64,000 nucleotides of DNA, taken from assembly GCF_036077095.1 (NCBI RefSeq), contig NZ_CP107960.1:8556001-8620000 (forward strand), given 5' to 3'. The notes beneath the pieces are model-generated. The model did not search any database. It had not been told where the DNA came from and saw nothing but the letters and a program-made list of their open reading frames with translations. The position numbers and the translations under genes are program-made. The DNA comes from Streptomyces sp. NBC_00376. GTDB taxonomy: Bacteria > Actinomycetota > Actinomycetes > Streptomycetales > Streptomycetaceae. Every line of letters starts with the position of its first letter. The stretch's first letter is position 1. Of the stretch, positions 45,287-53,836 are shown piece by piece.

Positions 45287-45298
45287 CTCGCTTCCCTC

Positions 45299-46690
45299 CT
45301 ATCGGTGCTGGAACGCGGCCGTGACGCGTCGCTCACTCGGGTCGTGGCCGGTGACGACCACGGTGGCGCCCTGGGCGAGCAGGACGGGGCCGGGGAAGTC
45401 GACGGGCACTGGTTTCATGTCGGCGGGCTGGTCGGGCGTGGGACAGGGGGGCGGGAAAGGTGCAGCCGTCTCGATGAGCCCTCGGTAGTGATCCAGCCAC
45501 TTCGCGTTGTTGAAACTCACTGCCGCGGTGACGCGGCCCCGATAGCCGTATGCGGCGACGAAGCGGTGGTCGGGCACCGATCCCTGGGTGACGACCACCT
45601 CGTCGGCGAAGGTCGGCACGCCGACGGACTTGATATTGACGCCGAACTGGATCGACCAGAACCGCGGTATGGACAGGTGGGGCCAGCGGTCCGCCTGTGC
45701 ACTGACCATGTTGTGTGCCGCGACCTGGGCCTGCTCCACGGCGTTTGCCCAGTGCTCCAGCGAGATGAGTCGGTACTCGTAGATCGGGTTCGGGCAGCGT
45801 GCCACGTCTCCGGCGACGAAGACGTCGTCGGTGACCAGGCCGTTGAGGTCGAGAGCGCGGCAGCCCGTGTCGCAGGCGATTCCCCAGACACCCGCTGCCA
45901 GGCCCGAGTCTCGCAGCCACTCGGTGTTACGGATGCCCCCGAGTGCCACCACCGCCACGTCGGTGTCGATCGTGCTGCCGTCGTCGAAGTGGGCACGGCG
46001 AAGCCGCCCCTGCGCGTTGCCCTCCAGCCGGGTCACCTTGACGCCGCAGCGCAGGTCCACACCGTGAGTACGCTGCAAGTCCGCCGCGACCTCACCGATC
46101 ATGGCGCCGAGTGCCCCGACCAGCGGGGCCGGCGCGAGTTCGGCGACGGTCACCGGGATGTTCCGTTCGCGGCAGATGGAGGCGATCTCGGATCCGGTGA
46201 ACCCCGCACCGATGACCAGAACGCGAGAGGGCTCAGCGGCGAGGGCTCGTTGTAGGCCCTCGGCGTGTTCGCGCGTGCGCACGACGAACACTCCGTCCAG
46301 AGCCGCCTCGCTCTCGACGAACCAGGGCCGGGCTCGAACTCCGGTGGAGATCAACACCCGGTCGAAGGGAACCTCACGTCCGTCCGCGAGACGCACCTGG
46401 TTGGCCGCCAGGTCCAGCCCGCTGGCGGGCACGCCCAGCAGCCAGTCCGCATCGATGTCACGACGGCGCGGCAGCTCGGTGTTCCCGGCCGGCACCCACC
46501 CGGTCAGTACCTGCTTGGACAAAGGGGGCCGGTCGTAGGGCTCGCCCAGCTCATCGCCGATCATGGTCAACGACCCGGCGAAACCTTCGTCGCGCAGCGC
46601 CTCCGCGGCCCGCAGCCCCGCCAGTGATGCCCCGACGACCACTACGCGGCCATCGCGCTTGAACGCTTGCAGATTTTCGGCACTGGTCAT
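45299..46690 (-). CDS. FAD-dependent ferredoxin reductase (P450 partner)
   Basis: The 463-residue putidaredoxin-reductase-type flavoprotein has its FAD motif RVVVVGASLAGLRAAEALRD near residue 15 and EPYDRPPLSKQVL. The NAD motif is VLVIGAGFTGSEIASICRER (about residues 163-182), and the second FAD motif is TDDVFVAGDVARCPNPIYEY. A reductase C-terminal domain follows. It transfers electrons from NADH to the ferredoxin encoded upstream, overlapping its stop codon by ATGA. About 50 residues longer than typical members; the extra length is at the C-terminus. Confidence 0.92.
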   Translation of the reverse strand: MTSAENLQAFKRDGRVVVVGASLAGLRAAEALRDEGFAGSLTMIGDELGEPYDRPPLSKQVLTGWVPAGNTELPRRRDIDADWLLGVPASGLDLAANQVRLADGREVPFDRVLISTGVRARPWFVESEAALDGVFVVRTREHAEGLQRALAAEPSRVLVIGAGFTGSEIASICRERNIPVTVAELAPAPLVGALGAMIGEVAADLQRTHGVDLRCGVKVTRLEGNAQGRLRRAHFDDGSTIDTDVAVVALGGIRNTEWLRDSGLAAGVWGIACDTGCRALDLNGLVTDDVFVAGDVARCPNPIYEYRLISLEHWANAVEQAQVAAHNMVSAQADRWPHLSIPRFWSIQFGVNIKSVGVPTFADEVVVTQGSVPDHRFVAAYGYRGRVTAAVSFNNAKWLDHYRGLIETAAPFPPPCPTPDQPADMKPVPVDFPGPVLLAQGATVVVTGHDPSERRVTAAFQHR

Positions 46691-46914
46691 GACGGCGGCT
46701 CCTCCGCCGACACGTCACGGCCCTCCAACTGGTCGACCAGAATTGCTTGGACAGGGCAGGCTGCCGCGGCACGCAGCACCTGCTTGCGCCGGGCGTCATC
46801 GGGGTTCGGGTCGTACATCAGCGCTTCCTCGCCGTGCATCCGGAACGCGTCCGGAGCCAGGAAGGCGCACTGCGCGTACCCTTCACATCGGGAAAGATCA
46901 ACGACAACTCTCAT
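46687..46914 (-). CDS. [3Fe-4S]-type ferredoxin (P450 partner)
   Basis: The 75-residue ferredoxin starts at ATG 46914 (MRVVVDLSRCEGYAQCAFLA) after a GGAGG ribosome site; a longer upstream reading has no homology. The cluster ligands are C10, C16 and C53 (CEGYAQC ... AACPVQAI). The middle cysteine of the four-iron pattern is replaced by tyrosine/alanine, typical of 3Fe-4S P450 ferredoxins. It begins the ferredoxin-reductase-P450 operon. Confidence 0.92.
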   Translation of the reverse strand: MRVVVDLSRCEGYAQCAFLAPDAFRMHGEEALMYDPNPDDARRKQVLRAAAACPVQAILVDQLEGRDVSAEEPPS

Positions 46915-47540
46915 CCCGACCTCCACAGGGACTGCAACTGCGGGCCCGGAAGCCGACGCCATTCCGGCGCGCAAGGCGCGAGACGGCCGAAGATAAGGGA
47001 TTTCGCCGTTGCCCACCTTCGCGGGCTGCGAGGGGGCGCCGCGCTCGTCGGGTCGTCGCAGAAAAGATTTGGTTGCGCGTACAAGGGCGACCAGTCGGTA
47101 AAACCGTTGGAGATCCAGATCTTCCTGCCAAACAGCCTATCCCGGGCATACGCCGCCCGCACCACATGGCCGCTGGCCGCCACCGCCTCGAGATGACCAT
47201 CCGCTTCACTGTCTGGAACCACATCACCGGCCTGCCCGCCAGGGTCTGAACAACAGGCCGCCCCGGCCCCCGCTCGCCCACAGACGATCACGCCCCCGAC
47301 AACGTGACAACGCCCGTCGAGGCGATGGAGCACGACGCCGAGTGTGCCAAGCGACGCCGGTTCCGGCTGGCCGTACCGGCGGTCTCCGCCCCACGCCGGC
47401 TCGCCGGGCTCGTTGCCGAGGCGCGTCGGCACGACCTGAATCTCGCCCTGCACCACACAGCCGGGCCGGGTGAACGCGCGGCGCTCGCCCGGACGTTGGA
47501 GTCCGGGCGGCGATCGTGTCCGTACCCGCGGACGGAGCGC
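46915..47540. other. 626 bases without a recognised gene, upstream of the P450 operon
   Basis: The right-hand neighbour of the ferredoxin start should contain the operon promoter. A plus-strand frame beginning at 47304 (TTPVEAMEHDAECAKRRRFR ... RRHDLNLALHHTAGPGERAA) looks mildly protein-like but has no recognisable family and runs into the IS remnant. It was not called as a gene. Confidence 0.4.
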
Positions 47541-47628
47541 CCGCTACGAGAAACGCGCCTACATCTACCTCGGCACCGTCACCCTCGCGGCCCTCGCGAT
47601 CTGGCTCCGAACATGATCCAAGAAACAG
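47541..47628 (+). pseudogene. IS5-family element, 3'-end fragment
   Basis: The last transposase codons, RYEKRAYIYLGTVTLAALAI then WLRT and stop (47614-47616), and the adjoining terminal repeat GATCCAAGAAACAGT are identical in sense to the element end at 56791-56890. The element tip is interrupted by IS4 copy 2, whose target duplication TCCCTAAATG begins at 47629. Confidence 0.85.
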
Positions 47629-47638
47629 TCCCTAAATG

Positions 47639-49107
47639 CAATACCGGTGACTTTGTTGGTGGTGGGTCGTTGGGTGTGGTGTGCCAAGGCCTGGACAGGT
47701 GAAGTCGTCGGGTGAGCGGTTGTCGGACCGGATCGCTCTGGGTGTGCTGACGCGGGTGTTTCCGCCCGAGTTGGTGGATGAGGTGGTTGTTGGGTGTGGG
47801 CGTCTGGAACAGCGGTCGCGGCTGTTGCCGGCCCGGGTGGTGGTCTATTTCGTGCTCGCGATGTGTCTGTTCTCCGGGCAGGGCTATGAGGAGGTGGCCC
47901 GACTGCTGACGCAGGGGCTGGAGCGGGTGCGGCGGTGGGAGAAACCGTGGCAGGTGCCCACGACAGCGGCGATCGGCCGGGCCCGCCGGCGATTGGGGCC
48001 GGAGCCGTTGAAGGTGCTGTTCGCGCGAGTGTGCCGGCCGGTGGCCGCCCCGGACACTGCTGGTGCCTGGTATCGGCAGTGGCGTCTGGTTGCGGTGGAC
48101 GGCACGGTCTTCGATGTGCCGGACACCGGGGCGAACAGCGATTTCTTCGGCCGGCCCGGCTCGGGCCGGGGACAGCAGCGCAGTGCCTACCCGCAGGTGA
48201 GGGTCGCTGCACTGGTGGAGTGCGGGACACACGCGGTGTTCGCCGCGGCGACCGGCCCGCTGTCGGTTCATGAACAGCAGTTGATTCCCGGCCTGCTGGG
48301 CCGGCTCGAGCCGGGAATGCTGCTGATGGCCGACCGCGGCATCACCGGCTTCGAGCTGTGGCGGGCCGCCTCGGACACGGGCGCGGACCTGTTGTGGCGC
48401 GTCCGGAAGAACATCGTGCTCCCGGTCCTCGAAGCCTTCGACGACGGCTCCTACCTGTCCGAGATCGTTGCGGCAGGCGACCGCAAGCACCGGGACCCGG
48501 TCCGGGTCCGCGTCATCGAGTACACCCTCGGCCGCGAGGACGACGACACGGTCTACCGGCTGATCACGACCATCTGTAACCCGCAGGAGGCCCCTGCGGC
48601 CGACCTGGCGGGCCTCTACCATCAACGCTGGGAGATCGAGAACACCCTGGACGAGATCAAGACCCATCAGGGCGGACACCGCCTCGTCCTCCGCTCCCAG
48701 TACCCCGATGGCGTCGAGCAGGAAATCTACGGTTTCCTTCTTGTCCACCACGCACTCCGGGACGTCATGCACCACACCGCTCACCAGGCCGGCCTCGACC
48801 CCGACAGACTGTCCTTCACCCGCACCCTTCGCATCGCTCGCCGCCACGTCACCGACCAGGCGGCACTTTCCCCCCTCACGACTCAGTCGAGCCCTGACCC
48901 ACACCATCCGTGAGCTGCTGGAACGACTCCTGCCACCCCGCAGGCAACGCTCCAACCCCCGTGTCATCAAACGCAAGATGGCCAACTGGCACCTCAAACA
49001 CACCCACCACCGCAACCCACCCCGACCACCCGCAGCAGCAATCACACTCATCCCGCCCACCAAACCCGCCAGCAGACGCCAGAAGAGCACCTAAATCACC
49101 GGTATTG
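47639..49107 (+). mobile_element. IS4-family element, copy 2
   Basis: The 1469-bp element has ends CAATACCGGTGACTTTG and TCACCGGTATTG and a perfect 10-base target duplication TCCCTAAATG (47629-47638 and 49108-49117). It is inserted in the tip of an IS5 fragment. Confidence 0.95.
47681..48913 (+). CDS. IS4-family transposase, copy 2
   Basis: The 410-residue protein matches copy 1 except for a few substitutions (DTAGAW; GREDDDTV; ending SSPDPHHP). It matches copy 3 at the protein level. The DDE residues and the YREK signature are present. The C-terminal basic extension again lies in the +1 frame after a C6 run (48870-48875), reaching a stop at 49094. Confidence 0.93.
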   Translation: MPRPGQVKSSGERLSDRIALGVLTRVFPPELVDEVVVGCGRLEQRSRLLPARVVVYFVLAMCLFSGQGYEEVARLLTQGLERVRRWEKPWQVPTTAAIGRARRRLGPEPLKVLFARVCRPVAAPDTAGAWYRQWRLVAVDGTVFDVPDTGANSDFFGRPGSGRGQQRSAYPQVRVAALVECGTHAVFAAATGPLSVHEQQLIPGLLGRLEPGMLLMADRGITGFELWRAASDTGADLLWRVRKNIVLPVLEAFDDGSYLSEIVAAGDRKHRDPVRVRVIEYTLGREDDDTVYRLITTICNPQEAPAADLAGLYHQRWEIENTLDEIKTHQGGHRLVLRSQYPDGVEQEIYGFLLVHHALRDVMHHTAHQAGLDPDRLSFTRTLRIARRHVTDQAALSPLTTQSSPDPHHP

Positions 49108-49184
49108 TCCCTAAATGAGGCTCGGACCTGTCCGTTGAGATCCACCCGCAGAGGGCTCTACATCAACGTCATCGAGTGGTGTGG

Positions 49185-49838
49185 TCAGGTTCCCAGGTCG
49201 GCGTCTCGTGCCAGCAGCGCGGCCTGCACTCGGTTCTCGCAGTCCAGCTTGGTCAGGATCCGGCTCACGTACGATTTGACCGTGGCCTCGCTCATATGGA
49301 TCCGCTGACCGGCGTCCGCGTTGGACAGGCCCTCACCCAGTAGCGCCAGGACCTCCAGCTCGCGGTTGGTCAGCGCGTCCAGCCGGCGGCGGGCCCGCTC
49401 GGCACGGTGGGCGCTCTGGCTGGACGCCAACGAGTCCACGACACGGCGGGTGGCACCCGGCGACAAGTACGCGTCTCCGGCTGCGGCAGCCCGGACCGCG
49501 CGCATGAGTTCCGCGGGCGCCGAGTCCTTGAGCAGAAAGCCCACGCTGCCCCCGGTCAGGGCGCGCAGTACGTTCTGCTGTTCCCCGAAGGTTGTCAGGA
49601 TCAGCACCCGCGTGTCAGGCACGGTCCGGTGCAACTCGGCCAGGGCCGTCAGTCCGTCCATGACCGGCATCTGGATGTCGAGCAGCACGACGTCCACGCG
49701 GCGGGTCTGGGCCAGTTCGACCGCCTCACGGCCGTTCACCGCCTCGGCGACGACTTCGATGTCGTCGGCGGAGGAGAGAATCATCCTGACGCCTGCCCGG
49801 ATGAGCGGCTCGTCATCCGTGACGAGAACCCTGATCAT
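49185..49838 (-). CDS. NarL/FixJ-type response regulator (LuxR HTH)
   Basis: The 217-residue protein has a receiver domain, residues 1-120, with acidic pocket D8/D9, phosphoacceptor aspartate in VVLLDIQMPVMDGL and lysine in FLLKDSAPAELM. The C-terminal LuxR-type HTH is LTNRELEVLALLGEGLSNAD ... ATVKSYVSRILTKL. It pairs with the histidine kinase encoded upstream; the small membrane protein gene lies between them. It is the cytoplasmic output of a two-component system of unknown stimulus. ATG start, followed on the right by IS-free spacing of about 75 bases. Confidence 0.93.
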   Translation of the reverse strand: MIRVLVTDDEPLIRAGVRMILSSADDIEVVAEAVNGREAVELAQTRRVDVVLLDIQMPVMDGLTALAELHRTVPDTRVLILTTFGEQQNVLRALTGGSVGFLLKDSAPAELMRAVRAAAAGDAYLSPGATRRVVDSLASSQSAHRAERARRRLDALTNRELEVLALLGEGLSNADAGQRIHMSEATVKSYVSRILTKLDCENRVQAALLARDADLGT

Positions 49839-49874
49839 GAATCCCCTGCGCGGTCCTTGAGTTTCTACCTGCGG

Positions 49875-51734
49875 TCACTCGCCATCATCCCTGATCGAAC
49901 GCCCGCTACTCCTCAGTTCCTCACCTCGAAGGACTTCTTCTCGGTCAACTTGCCGTCTTTGAAGCAGAACCGGAAGACCTGCTCCGTATTCGGATCGTTG
50001 CTGGACTCCGTGGAAGTCAGGCTGAGGCACTTCGCGCCCTTGGGCACGGGCGGCGCACCCATTTCCAGGCCGTCGGTCACGAAGGAGTTCTCCTTGGGCA
50101 ACTGCTTGCGGATCTCTGCCTCGGACTGGCCCACCTTCACCGCGTCGTACTGCTTCGGCTCGATCCTGGCCTTTTCCGCCTTGTTCAGGAGGACGTATCC
50201 CCCGACGCCGACGGCGGCGATCACCAGCAGCAGAGGGATCAGTACCGCCAGCCCGCAGCCGATGGCTATGCCGCTTCCGTTCTTCCTGCTCATTGCTTTG
50301 GCCAGCTCCTTCAGACCGTTCCCGTTCATGACGGGACCACCCTCGTCCAAGGAGTCCCCCGGGGTCTGCTGCCAAAAGGCGCCTTGGATCAACGAACGTC
50401 GTTGCCACGATGCCGGGCGCGGGGTTCGGGACACCGCCTTCCGGCGATGTGTAGGGCAGCACGCCCGCCAGCCGGAAGCCTCCGCCCGCCGTCGGGCCCG
50501 CGTGCATCATGCCCCCGATGAGCCGGGTCCGCTCACCGAGCCCGGTCAGCCCCTGGCCGCCGCTCACCACGCCCCGGCCGTTGTCCGTCGTCCCGGTTGC
50601 GGGTCCGTTGGCGACCTCCACGACCAGCGAGTCCGGCTCATACCGCAGCTCGACGGTGATCGGGGCGCCCGGGGCGTGCTTGTGGGCGTTGGTCAGGCCC
50701 TCCTGGACGATGCGGTACGCCGCGTGATCGGCGGTCGGGGGAAGCGGGCACGGCTCGCCGGAGTGCCGCAGCTCCACGGCCGCGCCCGCGCTCCGGGACG
50801 TTCCTACCAGGCCCTCGATACCCGCCACCCCCCGCGACAGCGCCGTGGCGTCCTCCGCCGCCGCAGCCGCGACGCCTGGGGTGGTGCGGTCCTCGTGCGG
50901 GGCCTCCGTGTTGTCCCGCATCACCTGTACCACCTCGCGCAGCTCGTGCATCGCGGCCACCGACGCCTCGCGCAGCACTCCCACTGCCTCCCGCTGCCGT
51001 CCGGTCAGCTCGCGGTCCACCTCCAGCGCACCCGCGTGCACCGAGATGAGCACCAGCTGATGGCCGAGGCTGTCGTGCATGTCCTGCGCAATGCGCTGAC
51101 GCTCCCGCGCCCGGGCCTGTCCGGCGATCATCGCGCGCTCGCGTTGCTGCTGGGCGTCGTACTCCCGGAGCGTGTCGGTCAGCGTATGGTGCTGCGCCCG
51201 GTAGCGGCCGGCCAGGCCGGGCGCGGTGATCGCGACCAGCGGCCACAGGACATCGAAGACCAAGCGGGGCAGTGAGAGGTGAGGCAGCGCCTGTACGACT
51301 GCCAGGCCGAGGTTGAGGACGTATGCGAGGGCGAAGGTGCCGACGGCCTTGCCGACCCCGTCGATCCGCCGCCCCGCCGACCATGCGGCGACAAGGACCA
51401 ACGGAGCGAGACCGCCGAACAGGACAGAGCCGACGGCGGTCACCAGCAGCACGGTCGCGGGCAGCGTCCGGCGCAAAAGTGACAGCCCTGCGATCGCCAG
51501 CCCGGCGGCAGCGATCCGTACGGTGCCGCCGTGGTCCAGGGCCGCGAGACCTGCTCCCAGCAGCCCGAACGCTACGCTCAGCAGCGATTCGCACACGATA
51601 CGCCAGGGAGACCACATTCCGGGAGCCAAGAGAGCCCTGCCCGGGGCAGCCAGCCGCGGGGTCGCCGAACGCAGCCTCGCCGCCAGTGCCTGGCGAGCCG
51701 ATGCTTTAAGGGCCGTAGATTCCACACGAGTCAC
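49875..51734 (-). CDS. Sensor histidine kinase (DesK/NarX type) with anomalous read-through C-terminus
   Basis: The first ~430 residues form a normal kinase. They comprise 4-6 membrane helices (about residues 45-165), the HisKA_3 phosphoacceptor region RERQRIAQDMHDSLGHQLVL, and the HATPase domain (YRIVQEGLTNAHKHAPGAPI, GGQGLTGLGERTRLIGGMM). They end around GFRLAGVLPYTSPEGG at about 50430. Beyond that the frame stays open for another 185 codons of Arg-rich sequence lying over a different gene in another frame (49913-50329). This suggests a lost stop or frameshift near 50350-50430. It pairs with the response regulator at 49185. Confidence 0.82.
   Translation of the reverse strand: MTRVESTALKASARQALAARLRSATPRLAAPGRALLAPGMWSPWRIVCESLLSVAFGLLGAGLAALDHGGTVRIAAAGLAIAGLSLLRRTLPATVLLVTAVGSVLFGGLAPLVLVAAWSAGRRIDGVGKAVGTFALAYVLNLGLAVVQALPHLSLPRLVFDVLWPLVAITAPGLAGRYRAQHHTLTDTLREYDAQQQRERAMIAGQARARERQRIAQDMHDSLGHQLVLISVHAGALEVDRELTGRQREAVGVLREASVAAMHELREVVQVMRDNTEAPHEDRTTPGVAAAAAEDATALSRGVAGIEGLVGTSRSAGAAVELRHSGEPCPLPPTADHAAYRIVQEGLTNAHKHAPGAPITVELRYEPDSLVVEVANGPATGTTDNGRGVVSGGQGLTGLGERTRLIGGMMHAGPTAGGGFRLAGVLPYTSPEGGVPNPAPGIVATTFVDPRRLLAADPGGLLGRGWSRHERERSEGAGQSNEQEERKRHSHRLRAGGTDPSAAGDRRRRRRGIRPPEQGGKGQDRAEAVRRGEGGPVRGRDPQAVAQGELLRDRRPGNGCAARAQGREVPQPDFHGVQQRSEYGAGLPVLLQRRQVDREEVLRGEELRSSGRSIRDDGE
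49913..50329 (-). CDS. Small membrane-anchored hypothetical protein
   Basis: The 138-residue protein starts at ATG 50329 (MNGNGLKELAKAMSRKNGSG). It has one membrane helix (about residues 21-46, IAIGCGLAVLIPLLLVIAAV) and an external domain with VKVGQSEAEIRKQLPKENSF, two cysteines (GAKCLSL and FRFCFKDG) and a lysine-rich end. The Vxx-G-x-SEAE-V/I-xxxL pattern recalls small BamE/SmpA-like lipoprotein domains. It lies between the kinase and response regulator and overlaps the suspicious tail of the kinase frame; codon use favours this frame. It could be an accessory sensor protein. Confidence 0.65.
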   Translation of the reverse strand: MNGNGLKELAKAMSRKNGSGIAIGCGLAVLIPLLLVIAAVGVGGYVLLNKAEKARIEPKQYDAVKVGQSEAEIRKQLPKENSFVTDGLEMGAPPVPKGAKCLSLTSTESSNDPNTEQVFRFCFKDGKLTEKKSFEVRN

Positions 51735-51839
51735 CCGGCTACGTTAAGACCTTATCAACCCGCTCCGAGTCGGCCATTGGTCGCGACGGCCAACGACGAA
51801 AGTCCAACCTGGCGCGGCGGCCCGGCATCCGTGGGCCAC

Positions 51840-52266
51840 TCACAAGACCCCCGGCCGCAGCAGAGCGCCGACGGGCTCGCCGGACCCTGCCCGGACGTGG
51901 TCGACGAACGCGAACAGCGGGTGATGGCCGAAGGCCTTCCGCCGGGTCGCGGCCGCGTGTTCCTTCTGCGAGTGCGCGAGGACCAGGACTCCGTCGATGT
52001 CCACGATCACCTCGCCGCCCGCGTTCGGGGCCGCCTGGCCCGCCAAGCGCCAGGCCCGCTCGCGGACTTCACTTCGCGCGCGCTGGACGGCCGCGAGCGC
52101 GTGGGGACCGGCCGCGGCGAGCATGTCGAGGAAACGGGAGGCGGTCTGATCGGACGCGACCGGTCCGAAGACGGCGGCAGTCGCCGCCCGGAGCGACGCC
52201 GAGTGCGATGACCGGCAGCATCTTTCCGAGGCCGTGCACCGCTCTGGACTTGCGCCAGGGCGCGAG
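51840..52266 (-). pseudogene. IS1380-family transposase, N-terminal fragment
   Basis: LGKMLPVIALGV and GGDCRRLRTGRVRS (about 52150-52250) shift frame into FLDMLAAAGPHALAAVQRAR, then GEVIVDIDGVLVLAHSQKEH and HHPLFAFVDH, ending at 51840. This matches the start and first DDE aspartate region of IS1380 transposases. Both ends are lost; the right side abuts an IS5 element directly. Confidence 0.75.
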
Positions 52267-52968
52267 CGCTGGGTCGTGGGGATCTGACGAATGCGGAGTG
52301 GGATCGGCTGGAGTCATTCCTGCCTCGTGGTGGTGGGCGCGGGGGTCGGTGGAGTGACCACCGTCGGGTGATCAACGGGGTTCTCTACCGAGTGCGGACG
52401 GGTGTCCAGTGGCGGGACCTGCCGGAGCGGTTTGGGCCGTGGGAGACCGTCTACAAACGGCATCGTCGCTGGTCAGCTGATGGAACCTGGAAGATGCTGC
52501 TGTCTCGCATCCAGGCCGCCGAGGATGCCGCGGGCCGGATCGACTGGGATGTGTCCGTGGACTCGACCGCCGTGCGAGCCCACCAGCACGCTGCCGGCGC
52601 GCGGAAGGCGTCGGCGGCCGAGGGTCCTCAAAAGGGGAACGTTCGGGGGACGAACCAGGTCGATCCGGTGCTGCGGAAACTGGCCGTCCGGCTGGAGGAG
52701 GTGGTCGGATCGGCGAATGCCAGGGACGCTCCCGAGGCGGATTCACCACCAAGATCCACCTCGCCGCCGAGGGACGATGCCGCCCCCTCGCCTTCGTCCT
52801 GACACCCGGCCACTACGGCGTCGGCCCCCAGCTCGAGGCCGTGCTGGAGGAGATCTCCGTGCCCCGCAGCGGAGTCGGGCGGCCCCGCACCCGACCAGAC
52901 CACGTCCTGGCGGACAAGGCCTACACGTCCCGAAGAAACCGTCGCCACCTGCGACGACGCGGCATTAA
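52267..52968 (+). pseudogene. IS5-family transposase, 5' part of an interrupted element
   Basis: The protein GRGDLTNAEWDRLESFLPRG ... VINGVLYRVRTGVQWRDLPE ... DVSVDSTAVRAHQHAAGARK in the first frame is followed by the second-frame continuation FTTKIHLAAEGRCRPLAFVL ... VLADKAYTSRRNRRHLRRRG. It stops at GIK where another IS begins; the missing end resumes at 56643 (KHTIPERLDQQKHRQNRGSR). The initiation codon and the 5' terminal repeat are missing. Confidence 0.88.
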
Positions 52969-53833
52969 GACCGTGTCCTATGTGGTGAGTCGGGCGAGTC
53001 GTTTGTAGCAGCAGAGGGCGGCGGCGAGGCCGAGGAAGGCCAGGTAGTTGCGAGGGTGGCGTTCGTAGCGGTGGTTGAGTCGGCGGTAGCCGGTCAGCCA
53101 CGACATGGTGCGTTCGATGACCCATCTGCGGCGTCCGAGCCGTTCGCTGGATTCGATTCCTTTGCGTGCTATGCGGACGCCTATACGTTTACCGCGCAGC
53201 CATTTCCGCAGGTCGGGGATGTCGTAAGCCTTGTCGGCGTGAAGCTTGCCGGGTCTGTAGTGCCAGATGCGGTGAGGGTCGTGTCTCGTTTGGAGACCGG
53301 CCACCATGGGCTTCAGACCCTGGCTGTCGTGGGTGTTGGCGGCGGAGACGCCGACGACCAGGGGCAGTCCGTTCGCGTCCGACAGGACGTGCATCTTGGA
53401 ACCCGGTTTACCCCGGTCCACGGGGCTGGGGCCTGTGAGTTCGCCCCCTTTTTGGCCCGTACGTGGGCGGAGTCCAGGACCACGCGGGTCACGTCGAGCA
53501 AGCCGCACTCGTCGATGCGGTCGAGCACCGCCTCGTGCAGCCGGCCCCAGACACCGGCCCTGGACCAGATGGCGAAGCGCCGGTGTGCAGTCGACTTCGA
53601 GACCCCGAAACACGGAGGCAGAGCCCGCCAGGCACACCCGCTCACCAGCACGTAGACGATAGCCGCGAACAGCGTCTCATCAGGCGTGTCCTGCGTCCCG
53701 CCGCCCTGCGGACGCACCCTCGATGGTGGGATCAACGGCTTCGCGATCTCCCACAGCCCGTCCGGAACAATCCAACTCCACGTATCCCGCCCCATGAACA
53801 GCTCAACGAGTGATCACCACATAGGACACGGTC
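52969..53833 (-). mobile_element. IS5-type element with perfect 20-bp terminal repeats
   Basis: The element is 865 bp. Both ends read GACCGTGTCCTATGTGGTGA inward, with no mismatch. The flanks share TAA (52966-52968 and 53834-53836), and joining them restores the host sequence GGCATTAAGCACACC of the interrupted IS5 transposase at 52267/56643. This is clear evidence of a precise insertion. Confidence 0.93.
52978..53795 (-). CDS. IS5-type transposase encoded in two frames with a slippery heptamer
   Basis: The first part (53795 leftward) reads MGRDTWSWIVPDGLWEIAKP ... ETLFAAIVYVLVSGCAWRAL ... VVLDSAHVRAKKG. The second, in the -1 frame and ending at 52978, reads GGELTGPSPVDRGKPGSKMH ... LHADKAYDIPDLRKWLRGKR ... 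RRWVIERTMSWLTGYRRLNH to the stop. At the junction the zero-frame codons AAA AAG GGG contain A-AAG-GGG (53451-53445), a classical -1 slippery heptamer, so one fused transposase of about 270 residues is expected. D, D and E of the catalytic triad are distributed across both parts. The element looks active. Confidence 0.85.
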
Positions 53834-53836
53834 TAA

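Noticed and set aside
47304..47535. Possible gene with TTPVEAMEHDAECAKRRRFR
   Set aside because: No ribosome site or family was recognised and the frame runs into an IS5 remnant.
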